IMG/VR virus record: IMGVR_UViG_3300030104_003796
Span: 1-64,000 of that record
Source of the DNA: a virus
Direction: 5' to 3' (one strand)
Length of the DNA: 64,000 bases
Part shown: one piece after another, positions 18,701 through 26,598 of the stretch
Layout: the number at the start of each line of letters is the position of its first letter
Position numbering within the stretch: the stretch's first letter is position 1
Made by a program: the position numbers and the translations under genes
The notes under the pieces: model-generated
Seen by the model: only the letters and a program-made list of their open reading frames with translations
What the model was told of the DNA's origin: nothing
Databases searched by the model: none

Positions 18701-21700
18701 TACAACATATTCCGAAGTAGGGGTATCTTTAGCAACACAAGTCCATATATGCAACATAAGTAATGATTACAAACACATTTGGTTGCTTTGGTCTGATATG
18801 AGAAACAATGGTAAGGCAGATGCAGACGGCGCATATAGAAAAGAAGATTTTGGCCTTATTTATCCTACGAACGATAACTACGAAGTAAGTATGTTTTACA
18901 CCGACCAAGATACTAACGCAGACGGAAAGCCCGATAGATTTACGGAATTAAAATTAGGAGAAGAAATAGACCTTTGGAATATCAATTCAAATAATGACCC
19001 TTCAACAAACGGCGCATTTTCAAAGCCAGCAGATTACGCAAACAAAGTAAGTATATCTTCTCTTAGCGATAATAGCGGTAAATTAAGAATTGCTACTTCT
19101 AATACCGGCTCAATAACTACTAATGATTATATTCATCTAATTAACACCGGAAGCCACGATGGGTTACACAAGGTAACGAATGTATCTTCTAACACACATT
19201 TTGATGTTGATACTGATTTTATTTCCACAACAATAAATACCAAAGGTGGGTTTTATGCGCCAACAACGGGAAGCGACCAAGACTTATCACAGTATCAAGA
19301 TTGGGAAGACAAAGGCGGCTCTTTCTTAACCATTGATTGTTCTAAATTTTTCAACATGAATACTTTGGCTAATAGTGGTAAAACCGGACAATTTGCCGGT
19401 GGTAAAACAGACTTAGGGGATTTTATAGCGACCATAAAAGGTTACCCAACACTTATAGATAATTATTGGGCGGAGATAACTTCAAACCCCGAAAATACAA
19501 ATAGTCCTTACGCTTCTCACCGCAATAAAGACTTTTTAATAAACGAACCAAAAGTAATTAACAACGATATAGAGAAAGGAGATTTCTTCATAAAATTAGA
19601 TAGCACACAAGGGTTTGATGAAAAAGGCGGATATGGTATTTTATTAGGCGTTAATAATGATTCCACGACCAACCAAACTACAACAAAAAGATACCTAAAT
19701 TACAACCACTTATTAAATACAGAAGTTAGCGGAACATTAACTGCTAAATCTGCAAGCACTACAACATATACATTAACTGATTCTTCACAAACATTTCAAA
19801 CAAAAGGTGTAAAGGCAGGTATGTTAATCGAAAACACTACTACCTCTTTAACAAATTATACACAAACTATATTAGGTGTAACATACACTATGAAAAGATT
19901 GTTTAGAATTAAATCTGTTGATAGCGAAACACAATTAACAGTCCAATTGATGTATTACCTATCTTCTGAATTTGGCCCTGCTGGAACAAGCGCATTGGCC
20001 ATAGGTCTTCACGATTTATCAAGCGTAAGAAACTTAACTGCGGGAGAACAGGCGTTATGGGGTAGCACAAATAACTATTCTATACCTATTCAATTATCCA
20101 ACGTATCAACATTTGATGTGCCGGAAGATTATGCTTTGGATACTTCCGAGTTAGTAAATAAAGTAGCCGAAGCATATTTCAATTTAACCGAAGCCGACCA
20201 TCATATAACAACATCTTTTTCAACATCTGCTTTTGATACGATACAAATACATACGAGTTTATCACCGTTATTTTTGCTTAGATTGATGATGGATATTGAC
20301 GGATTCGTGCGCTCACCTAACATGGGTTCTTTTTGGGATAGCGACAAATTCCGTTTGCTTTGGAATGCTGGTCTCATGCAGACATGGATGCCGCAAACGA
20401 GGTTACCTGTTGTGTTCGACATTAACAATGTGCCTATTACCACAAACATGACTACATACAACGACAAGACAAGCAACGATTCATACGGTTCAATCGTTGA
20501 TAGCAGGGGTAAAGCACTATGGGAAACAATAAGGCGTATAAAAGAAGGTTCGGGCGTTGGATATACTAATGGTTTAGCGACTACATTTTCTTATTTAGTC
20601 GGTAAAGACGGCAGAATAGAATACAGACCTAAATACAATTCCGGCCACGACTTATCGAGAGATAACATACAAATAAATAGTCTTAAGACAAATATAGCAG
20701 GTCGAATATCTCATGTTAGATTGTATTATAGGAACGGTCAATCGTTTGTTGATTTTCCCGAAGCGGCACTTACTGATACAACAAGATGGAAGATATTAGA
20801 ATATCCCGAAGTGAACGGTGATTTAGAAGCCTTATCATTAGCAAAGAAGGAATACAATTCATTGAAGGAATCGAGATTGTCTGTTAAGGCATCTCCTATG
20901 CGTGATACAAGCACAGACGACATAATGCTTACACACGGTAGGTATGGCTACATAGCAGACCCATACAGGGCTATACAGGGCTACAATAACGCCATAGCCG
21001 GTGGTTCGTCATGGACTTCCTTTGCGGCTGGTGGTGCGCCCTTCACAGGTATGTCTAACGCCCTAAACGGCAATCTAAAGACTTCAACAGACATATACAA
21101 CAGATACGGCAATTCTGCGTCTGCCGGTAGTAGTAGCACAATAAATTATGATGATAATTATTATTTCTATGGTGCTAACTCATTGGCTCATGCGGTGCAA
21201 ATAGTCCATGTGCCTTCTAAGTGTCCTTTAGTTAGCGGCACGACAGGAGAGGAATTGAGAGTAGCGGTCCATCTTTCGGGCGGCACAACAATTGACGATG
21301 CACAATTCACAATCGGGCTTTACGATTACAGTTATTCAACAAGCAGTAGCGCAAAAGGTGGCGGTGCGCCGACAATGGTTGCGAGTCTTGCTACTAACGG
21401 CTATGAGAAGGCTGATGCGGTCCAAAGCGGATTCTATGAAATCAAAGTGCCGGACAGTTATGATGCAGACGGAATACTAAATGATGGTTCTATTGTTGTC
21501 TCATTCAACGCCGACTATTGCAGGGCTTTGTTGCGCCACAGATGCGGCGACCCAACCCACGCTAACATTCTAAAGAATGCTCACGATATTACAGGCATAA
21601 CTTCGTTTGGTTCTCCATACAACACAAATAGCATATTTCCTATTGGTATGAGAAAATTCACAGAAATGTCTTCATTTGCAGACGACAGAACGGAATGGTA

Positions 21701-22760
21701 TGCACCAAGAGTCCATATCACTTATGATTATAATTATGTTCCAGCAACCTTTGTAAAATATACGGATGCGGGTTTGGGGCTTAACAATGAAACAATGGTT
21801 ATACGCCGCATAGATTGGTCGGTCAAAGGAAGAAATATAGAAGAAGTTAATTTAGAATTAGAACGTGATGAATCATTATCAGCCGGTGGTATTACATCAT
21901 ATCTTTTCCCGACTTTCCCCGCTAATTCAAAAATACCAAGAAACACTATGCCGGAAGCGTCTTCTTCCGGTCAAGACGGCGTGGTCGTTGTAAAGTCTAT
22001 GCGAGAACCAATAGGTGAAATGGGCGATGATAACGATGCGAACCCTACCGGTGGTGGGAATGCAGGAAGTGGTAATAGAGGCGCAGGAAACGGTGTCGTG
22101 TATTCACCAACAGTTAGCGTCAATCAATTTAACCCTAATTTCATTTCAAGAGTAAAGGGCCGTATGGCTATGGATGGGGATAAATTCGCACCTCAAGGTG
22201 AATTTGGTATCTTAGGTGGTGCAAGGCCAAGTGTAGCGGCATCCTCGATGCGTTCAATCGGCGGTTTAGAATACTTTATTCCAACAGAAGGTGCGGCAAG
22301 CAAAACGCCGGAAGGTATAAGTTTATCAGCCGGTAATTTTTCTGTTGATACATCTTCAAGCGTGTTATCAGAAATAAAAGGAGTATTTACTGTTGCTTCG
22401 GATGTAATCACAGATGAGATAGGCTTACAAGTAAAATTAAGTCATGGGGCATTAAGTAAATACAGTAAAACCGCTACTTTGTATGCCGAGATAAAATGTG
22501 TTGAAACAGATACTAACATTACAACAGCAATCAGTATAAATTCTGGGATTGAAAATAAAACCTATTCAATCATACCAAGTGAAAGCCTGTCCGGTGCTTC
22601 GACAAAAGGCAATACATTAGAAATAAAATTGTATAGAAAGTATGGGGAAGGTGATGACGATTCAAATAGTGCAATTAGGATTAGTGAAGTTATGGTTAAT
22701 CAAAGAAGGTCTGCTTTCCCATCTGCTAACCAATCAAAAGATTTTTCTCAATTCTCGTAA
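15765..22760 (+). CDS. giant tail hub / baseplate protein
   Basis: This is a ~2331-residue protein from ATG 15765; a GTG at 15753 overlapping the tape measure stop would add four residues. Residues ~80-430 look like concanavalin/LamG-type beta sandwiches. Residues ~440-560 (SVKLSDEPAPEGG, WMGVVEDMKIQQETKDRRIELKARDMTSLLDR) resemble the hub core of siphovirus tail proteins, in which local coordinate and property evaluation domains form the baseplate. The rest alternates beta-rich domains, and a C-terminal region has glycine/asparagine-rich linkers. The gene follows the tape measure, where distal tail and hub proteins are encoded, and may fuse both. It is unusually large and converges with the leftward repair module, overlapping the last 13 bp of the nuclease gene. 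Confidence 0.6.
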   Translation: MVRTVNSKYGAWLATYYDDFASARAIANDDNSPSATASYDKDKTHYGNPMNGEAILNPRYRWSNNEMNKNNGYNTALIGSSDETKELSNRGTFEWLSLDTTRQKASEYEGRAQLQYPDGNVGNKWRFDASGSDAYLLFSNGHDSLGKYIVPLGGDDSTFGRATMNNYNVANHDTNKNAGVHTQTAGFVQRAHLAGVWMGETTEYAHKDGGTVESPRNVFQPVKSPSGQPFLVVQSFHASDSSKASTIPSIAYDGSLNSVGDDDVFTVRFAVRAYSGATSNEGKLTPTATVKFGYTGSGAGTDLEDGISGAPKVAWEIDLSSYNTHPFKYGDSTTETDEVTHWIDLDFVLDYTNSKFKVYQDGTEVTSTNSLGGSYSSGYALTSATAADMYGWEMEVKPASSQTNVNCVLMLDRAAMYRPLTDHPDGRELPPLEQMKMIQPVNGFSSLSVKLSDEPAPEGGANVGVNTDDYAHHLISLFNRSAISDIYLLLFTNPTRGFTNETHTIDRPTWMGVVEDMKIQQETKDRRIELKARDMTSLLDRQIPLWEVGQKGLNEDESQTPYWLYDAQGMRSIMNLGATPLKTLDNSVGFDVDDDYKELKNQRLQLNSAHPIQMYNNENTDYGPNDIETEYEGAGILGFGQEWSNAVSPTSMTKILFNGTVSFSSGDTFKITDSTNHNGPTIGNATVQSFGSGTENGNSFVTIDTPNYVSESPKILYAGQGKFVRITRTIPGFFTHDYQDEITSYPTANDPLSENLVIAFDADPQLLPNDTIYISNYDLSTSGTKASRQITPQALAGLHKIKKVTKIWNYYSTYSTQAYIWVADTFTKYTDVGAEFGTYTSNTGLKSGDDRGSFSTDRGITNTIPTAQDKNLDNKAVHAVWMRDLPKSLWFQYHFGDIQKGPTATANLGATASFGTDEIQVNFTSDQFNAIPDSGIGEIDDKGRLEKNRIRDKFIYRAKVNDSGTYWLVGVSYLSKPHATTYSEVGVSLATQVHICNISNDYKHIWLLWSDMRNNGKADADGAYRKEDFGLIYPTNDNYEVSMFYTDQDTNADGKPDRFTELKLGEEIDLWNINSNNDPSTNGAFSKPADYANKVSISSLSDNSGKLRIATSNTGSITTNDYIHLINTGSHDGLHKVTNVSSNTHFDVDTDFISTTINTKGGFYAPTTGSDQDLSQYQDWEDKGGSFLTIDCSKFFNMNTLANSGKTGQFAGGKTDLGDFIATIKGYPTLIDNYWAEITSNPENTNSPYASHRNKDFLINEPKVINNDIEKGDFFIKLDSTQGFDEKGGYGILLGVNNDSTTNQTTTKRYLNYNHLLNTEVSGTLTAKSASTTTYTLTDSSQTFQTKGVKAGMLIENTTTSLTNYTQTILGVTYTMKRLFRIKSVDSETQLTVQLMYYLSSEFGPAGTSALAIGLHDLSSVRNLTAGEQALWGSTNNYSIPIQLSNVSTFDVPEDYALDTSELVNKVAEAYFNLTEADHHITTSFSTSAFDTIQIHTSLSPLFLLRLMMDIDGFVRSPNMGSFWDSDKFRLLWNAGLMQTWMPQTRLPVVFDINNVPITTNMTTYNDKTSNDSYGSIVDSRGKALWETIRRIKEGSGVGYTNGLATTFSYLVGKDGRIEYRPKYNSGHDLSRDNIQINSLKTNIAGRISHVRLYYRNGQSFVDFPEAALTDTTRWKILEYPEVNGDLEALSLAKKEYNSLKESRLSVKASPMRDTSTDDIMLTHGRYGYIADPYRAIQGYNNAIAGGSSWTSFAAGGAPFTGMSNALNGNLKTSTDIYNRYGNSASAGSSSTINYDDNYYFYGANSLAHAVQIVHVPSKCPLVSGTTGEELRVAVHLSGGTTIDDAQFTIGLYDYSYSTSSSAKGGGAPTMVASLATNGYEKADAVQSGFYEIKVPDSYDADGILNDGSIVVSFNADYCRALLRHRCGDPTHANILKNAHDITGITSFGSPYNTNSIFPIGMRKFTEMSSFADDRTEWYAPRVHITYDYNYVPATFVKYTDAGLGLNNETMVIRRIDWSVKGRNIEEVNLELERDESLSAGGITSYLFPTFPANSKIPRNTMPEASSSGQDGVVVVKSMREPIGEMGDDNDANPTGGGNAGSGNRGAGNGVVYSPTVSVNQFNPNFISRVKGRMAMDGDKFAPQGEFGILGGARPSVAASSMRSIGGLEYFIPTEGAASKTPEGISLSAGNFSVDTSSSVLSEIKGVFTVASDVITDEIGLQVKLSHGALSKYSKTATLYAEIKCVETDTNITTAISINSGIENKTYSIIPSESLSGASTKGNTLEIKLYRKYGEGDDDSNSAIRISEVMVNQRRSAFPSANQSKDFSQFS

Positions 22761-23446
22761 TCTTTTCTAAGGGCAAGTATTTTTCTCGCCATCGTGCGGG
22801 TTATCCCGTCTATCTCCATCAATTGCTTCTGTGTAGTTTTCTTGAGAAGAAGGTTTGGTATCGAACTAAATTTCTTCAAGACGGCTTCTGCCCTCTCCGG
22901 CGTGATACCATGTATGTGTGTTAGAGCCGCTACTCGCGGGTCAAGGGGCTTTCCGGCAACGGGGCGTGGTTGTTTGGCCTTCTTGACTATCTCCATCTGT
23001 GTGTGCGACACCGCTAAGAAATCAACAAATTCTTCCATCGTAGCAAATTCCATATATTTGATTCGTGGGAATCGTTGATAGAAAGTTTGCTTGAATGATA
23101 GGATAGTCTTCTTCATCTTAGCGGTTTCGATAGCGTAATCTCGCTTAGTCATCTTACCTCGCACATAGGGCTTGAGGGTTGTTCCATAGACGACAAGCAT
23201 AGGCTCGTCAAATTCCTCGTCTAAATCTCTCAATTGGTCTAAGATTGTCCGTGTCCTTCCCATGCCGAGAATAGAACGGTAAAGGTCATTTATCTCCTTA
23301 GCCTCTATACCACGATTACCTATGATGTAATCCGCCGCACTTAATCTTCTGACTTTGGCCTTGCCGCCTTTAGCATCGGCATCACCTAATTTAGCCATTA
23401 TTTTATTTATGACGACTTCGTTTTCTCGGTCATCCACTACCAACAT
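22748..23446 (-). CDS. XPF/ERCC4-type structure-specific nuclease with C-terminal HhH
   Basis: This 232-residue protein has the ERCC4 nuclease signature: DDREN at residues ~5-9, then ADYIIGNRGIEAKEINDLYRSI, matching the GDY...ERK...D...S pattern with A and E-A-K variants. Two helix-hairpin-helix motifs follow at ~175-225 (LTHIHGITPERAEAVLKKF and LMEIDGITRTMARKILA). Archaeal XPF/Hef and viral relatives cut branched DNA at forks. It is the last gene of the leftward replication module. ATATAT at 23468-23473 lies 25 nt before the ATG, so it may also have its own leaderless promoter. The GDY to ADY and ERK to EAK changes deserve a check of activity. Confidence 0.8.
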   Translation of the reverse strand: MLVVDDRENEVVINKIMAKLGDADAKGGKAKVRRLSAADYIIGNRGIEAKEINDLYRSILGMGRTRTILDQLRDLDEEFDEPMLVVYGTTLKPYVRGKMTKRDYAIETAKMKKTILSFKQTFYQRFPRIKYMEFATMEEFVDFLAVSHTQMEIVKKAKQPRPVAGKPLDPRVAALTHIHGITPERAEAVLKKFSSIPNLLLKKTTQKQLMEIDGITRTMARKILALRKDYEN

Positions 23447-23479
23447 ACCACTAAAAAATAACGGTGAATATATGAAGGG

Positions 23480-23620
23480 TTAGTCTGAACAACCCTCGCA
23501 TCTCATCATACTTAATTCTCTATAACAAGCGGGGCATATTGGTTTGCCGTGTTGCATCAATACGCCAACCTCTCCGGTCCATCCACAAAAGCAAGTCTTT
23601 ATCGTTCCTAATATCTGCAT
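23480..23620 (-). CDS. zinc-ribbon miniprotein, 46 aa
   Basis: ATG at 23620 and TAA at 23480 give MQILGTIKTCFCGWTGEV...ICPACYREL...CEGCSD. Three Cys pairs (CFC, CPAC, CEGC) suggest one or two zinc-binding knuckles. It starts 4 bp after the primase stop, so it is co-transcribed. Function unknown; a partner or regulator in the replication module is possible. Confidence 0.6.
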   Translation of the reverse strand: MQILGTIKTCFCGWTGEVGVLMQHGKPICPACYRELSMMRCEGCSD

Positions 23621-23624
23621 CTTA

Positions 23625-24626
23625 TCATCTCAGTGTTCCGTCATCGCGCCAGCAAGACCCCATGCACAAACCGTTGGATTGTATTTTGGCGCAAGTGGGG
23701 GTGTTGTCGTAGCCAATGACTGATTTAATATGTTTTCGGCTCACACCCTCGTTGAAATCACGCCAACCTAATTTACTTATGAATGAAAGAATCTCCGTAG
23801 TCATCTGCTCTATCTGCTCGGTAGTTAGAGATTCGGGATTAGCAAACCAACGCAGGTTTTCTGCAAGGTGAGTAGCCAAAAATATGCGTGTAAAATGGCG
23901 TGGATTTTCTTCGTGTATAGCGCGTTCTAAACAGGGGGGTAGGGGTATGTCGCCCGAACCCCCAATGTCGCCCTCAAACGCCGTTAAAACGGGTAAAACA
24001 GGCAAAGGATTAGAAGCCGCCCACCTAACAAGACTGAATGTTCCGTTTGGTTCAGAACCTCTAAAGGGGTCATGCTTAGAAAGAGATGAAATCGGTTGTT
24101 TTGGAATAGCATATCCCATCGGGTCTTGTCTAAATAATACAGGGTCTATATTTACCGCCCACCTACCCCGCTTTGGATTGTATGTGTCCGGTATGCGTGT
24201 AAGTTTAGATGGATTACCCACACCGTCTAAGGTCTTCAAACCCTTAGAGATTTCTCGTTGGTATCTATCGAGATGTTTTACCATTCCTGTTCCGTGAACA
24301 GGTCGGTCAAAGAATTGATAGACATGGAACCCTCGCCCTGTGGCTACAATTCTAATATCACCTTCAAGACGATTAACTAACACGCCCACATCTGAGCGCA
24401 CATCGTCAAAGGTAGTGTCGTCTGTAATATCAAAATCCCACCACGCTTTATCTATCACTACCGACTCGGTATCAGCCCGCCATGAGCGGCGAGGGTCAGC
24501 CTTCTCATAGAAATAGAGAGATGTATAGCAGGATGATTTACCATTGACCGAAGAAATATAACGGTTAAAATCACTACGGTTGGTGCAAAGGCTACGCCTA
24601 AGACCTATCTCTCGCGGGAACAACAT
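23625..24626 (-). CDS. PriS/PriL-type fused DNA primase
   Basis: I choose ATG 24626, which has GGTGGTGAT upstream, giving 333 residues. The catalytic AEP core shows WWDFDI (Asp 64 and 66), ATGRGFHVY (residues ~95-103; nucleotide-binding GRGxHxY) and TRIPDTYNPKRG (~144-154). The C-terminal ~110 residues carry HFTRIFLATHLAENLRW and four cysteines at 232, 312, 321 and 325. The first two are separated by 80 residues, as in PriL, where such cysteines hold a 4Fe-4S cluster. This suggests a single-chain primase joining a PriS catalytic domain to a PriL-type domain, as known from a few archaeal plasmids. It makes primers for the viral PolB. Confidence 0.8.
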   Translation of the reverse strand: MLFPREIGLRRSLCTNRSDFNRYISSVNGKSSCYTSLYFYEKADPRRSWRADTESVVIDKAWWDFDITDDTTFDDVRSDVGVLVNRLEGDIRIVATGRGFHVYQFFDRPVHGTGMVKHLDRYQREISKGLKTLDGVGNPSKLTRIPDTYNPKRGRWAVNIDPVLFRQDPMGYAIPKQPISSLSKHDPFRGSEPNGTFSLVRWAASNPLPVLPVLTAFEGDIGGSGDIPLPPCLERAIHEENPRHFTRIFLATHLAENLRWFANPESLTTEQIEQMTTEILSFISKLGWRDFNEGVSRKHIKSVIGYDNTPTCAKIQSNGLCMGSCWRDDGTLR

Positions 24627-24634
24627 ATCACCAC

Positions 24635-24799
24635 CTATGCTTCTTGTTCGTGGCCGCATTCACAAGTGATAAGCAGTATTTGTTCGGGTATCGAACCTTC
24701 TTCTCCGGTAACGCGATACACAACGCGCTCATCAACCCATACACCCGCATCTTCACAACCAGCACATACAGTTATTCTTTCATCATCCATTGTTTTCAT
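24635..24799 (-). CDS. zinc-ribbon miniprotein, ~54 aa
   Basis: The start is ATG 24799 or 24790 (MKTMDDERITV...), overlapping the end of the Cas4-like gene. A CAGC pair near the N-terminus and a CECGH pair near the C-terminus suggest a single zinc ribbon. It precedes the primase by 8 bp. No function recognised. Confidence 0.55.
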   Translation of the reverse strand: MKTMDDERITVCAGCEDAGVWVDERVVYRVTGEEGSIPEQILLITCECGHEQEA

Positions 24800-25634
24800 C
24801 TCCAAATAATTTATCCCCAAATAGCATTTCTTCTTCGCACGATAGGTGGAAATCGCACCATGTCGTGCAGAAGTAATCATTCCATTTCATAGTATAGTCT
24901 TCACTAAGGAGTTTTTCAATTGTAGTAGCAAGTGATTTCTCAAACGCATTAACTGTCCTTGAAGACACTTGTTCCATAATAGCAACGCCATATTCAGAAC
25001 CCAACCACACAGTCTTACCACGCTTGTTAATCTCATCAAGAAGTTTATCTGACGCATATATGTCCGGCACGATGTAGTCCGGTGTAATGTAAAGGAAATG
25101 AGTTATTTCCTCGTTCTTGTATTCGGGGTGCAGGGATAGAACCCTTCGATAGAAGGCTAACTCCTTTCGTGTCCTACCGAGTTTGCCTGTGTTCATGTTG
25201 CCTGTCTTCAATTCAACGAGAATCAAACCACCATCGGGATGCCGAAGCACACCGTCAATAATAGCAACCCACATAATATTTTGCCCGTTATATTCTTCTG
25301 CGATTTCGTGCTTGACTTCACATTCAACCACTTCTAATCCGCCTAATTCGTTGGCGATAGCATGGAGTAATTCGGACATAGCCATAACGCCGTTGTCTTC
25401 ATCGTAGCCTAATTCTGCGGCCTTGTTCCATAGTGCTTCGACACCATCAGTTAGTCCTTCTTCCATGACCGTGTGGATATGTGTTCCTCTAATCATTTCA
25501 TCAGTCGGCGGTATGCTCGGCAATTCCGCACAGTATCGCCAATAAAACTGACGCGGGCATTTTACATAGGTCATGTATGATGACTTAGCCACCCGTAGGT
25601 ATGGCGCAGTATGCGGAATATAACTCGACTCCAT
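24783..25634 (-). CDS. Cas4/RecB-like PD-(D/E)XK nuclease with Fe-S cysteines
   Basis: This 283-residue protein has the RecB-family layout: VKCPRQFYWRY near residue 24, RGTHIHTVMEEG near 49, IDGVLRHPDGGLILVELKTGN (D and E-L-K catalytic residues) near 126-146, and LAFYRRVL. Cysteines at the start (CPR) and the end (C-X3-C-X5-C in CTTWCDFHLSC) match the iron-sulfur cage of Cas4/AddB-type exonucleases. Such virus-encoded enzymes process DNA ends for recombination or replication. A good Shine-Dalgarno (GGGAGAG) precedes ATG 25634. It lies in the replication operon, not beside any CRISPR genes. Confidence 0.8.
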   Translation of the reverse strand: MESSYIPHTAPYLRVAKSSYMTYVKCPRQFYWRYCAELPSIPPTDEMIRGTHIHTVMEEGLTDGVEALWNKAAELGYDEDNGVMAMSELLHAIANELGGLEVVECEVKHEIAEEYNGQNIMWVAIIDGVLRHPDGGLILVELKTGNMNTGKLGRTRKELAFYRRVLSLHPEYKNEEITHFLYITPDYIVPDIYASDKLLDEINKRGKTVWLGSEYGVAIMEQVSSRTVNAFEKSLATTIEKLLSEDYTMKWNDYFCTTWCDFHLSCEEEMLFGDKLFGDENNG

Positions 25635-25656
25635 AAATTTCTCTCCCTTCTTTGGT

Positions 25657-26598
25657 TTATAACCATTCCGTTATCCGCTTTTGGGGAACCAATGTATCTG
25701 ATTCTGTTATTTCATAATCACCCCAATGTGCTATTCGATGACGGGCTATTTCTAAATAATCCTCATCTAATTCAATACCCACGAAGTTAAACCCTTCAAG
25801 ACAAGCGGCTATGCCTGTCGTGCCGCTACCCATGAACGGGTCAAGGACTATGCCTTCGGGCGGCGTGATTAGGCGACATAGATACCTCATCAAATCAATG
25901 GGCTTTACTGTCGGGTGATTGTTCCTTTGTTCTCTTGTTCTGTTTTCGGGGTTGCGGTTATTGTTTCTCAGCCCTTCATCTGTTTGCATACCGTAGGTCG
26001 AGTTTTTATTTAATTTAAGGGGTAAATTATCGCACCCTGCATTTCTCTCATTTTGGTTAGCCTTGATACAGTAAAAATAACGAGATTGTTCCAACCCACC
26101 TGCCGCTTCTTCATCAAAGATTACATTAGCGGGCCAACGGCTTTCTTCTTCTATTCTGCAACCATCTATATTCATAGCCCCTGTTCCGTATTCATCCATG
26201 TTATCAAGCACTTTACCTATCAATGGTTTGCGAGCAAGACAAATAGGTTCATTGGCGGGTTTTAATTGCGTTCCCCAACCACCACCCACATTGAGCGACT
26301 TAGGGAATCCTTCGCCGTAAATCCATTGGATTTGGTCGCGTATCTCAAACCCTGCGTCTTCGATATTTACTACGACTCGGTGATAGGTTCGTGTGCCGGA
26401 GAAAGCCAACAAATGACCACCATGCTTTAACACACGCAGACATTCTCGCCATATCTCAACAGACGGCACATCGTAATCCCATTTGGATTGCATGAAAAGT
26501 AATCCGTATGGTGGGTCGCAGACGATAGAATCAATGGAGTTATCATCCATCTCCTTGAGGACACGAAGACAATTACCCAATCTCAAATCTATATCCAT
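25657..26598 (-). CDS. DNA adenine/cytosine-N4 methyltransferase (beta class)
   Basis: This 313-residue protein has the catalytic motif IV DPPYG at ~residues 28-32 (SIVCDPPYGLL). The SAM-binding motif DPFMGSGTTGIA is near 255-266, followed by FVGIELDEDYLEIARHRI. Motif IV before motif I is the beta-class order used by many N6A and N4C enzymes. It lies at the end of the PolB gene (10-bp overlap), so it is probably co-expressed with replication and used to protect viral DNA. No cognate endonuclease is visible, so it is an orphan. Confidence 0.88.
   Translation of the reverse strand: MDIDLRLGNCLRVLKEMDDNSIDSIVCDPPYGLLFMQSKWDYDVPSVEIWRECLRVLKHGGHLLAFSGTRTYHRVVVNIEDAGFEIRDQIQWIYGEGFPKSLNVGGGWGTQLKPANEPICLARKPLIGKVLDNMDEYGTGAMNIDGCRIEEESRWPANVIFDEEAAGGLEQSRYFYCIKANQNERNAGCDNLPLKLNKNSTYGMQTDEGLRNNNRNPENRTREQRNNHPTVKPIDLMRYLCRLITPPEGIVLDPFMGSGTTGIAACLEGFNFVGIELDEDYLEIARHRIAHWGDYEITESDTLVPQKRITEWL

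Noticed and set aside
22794-24297. Plus-strand frames antisense to the nuclease and primase
   Set aside because: Shadows of genes with strong motif evidence on the other strand.
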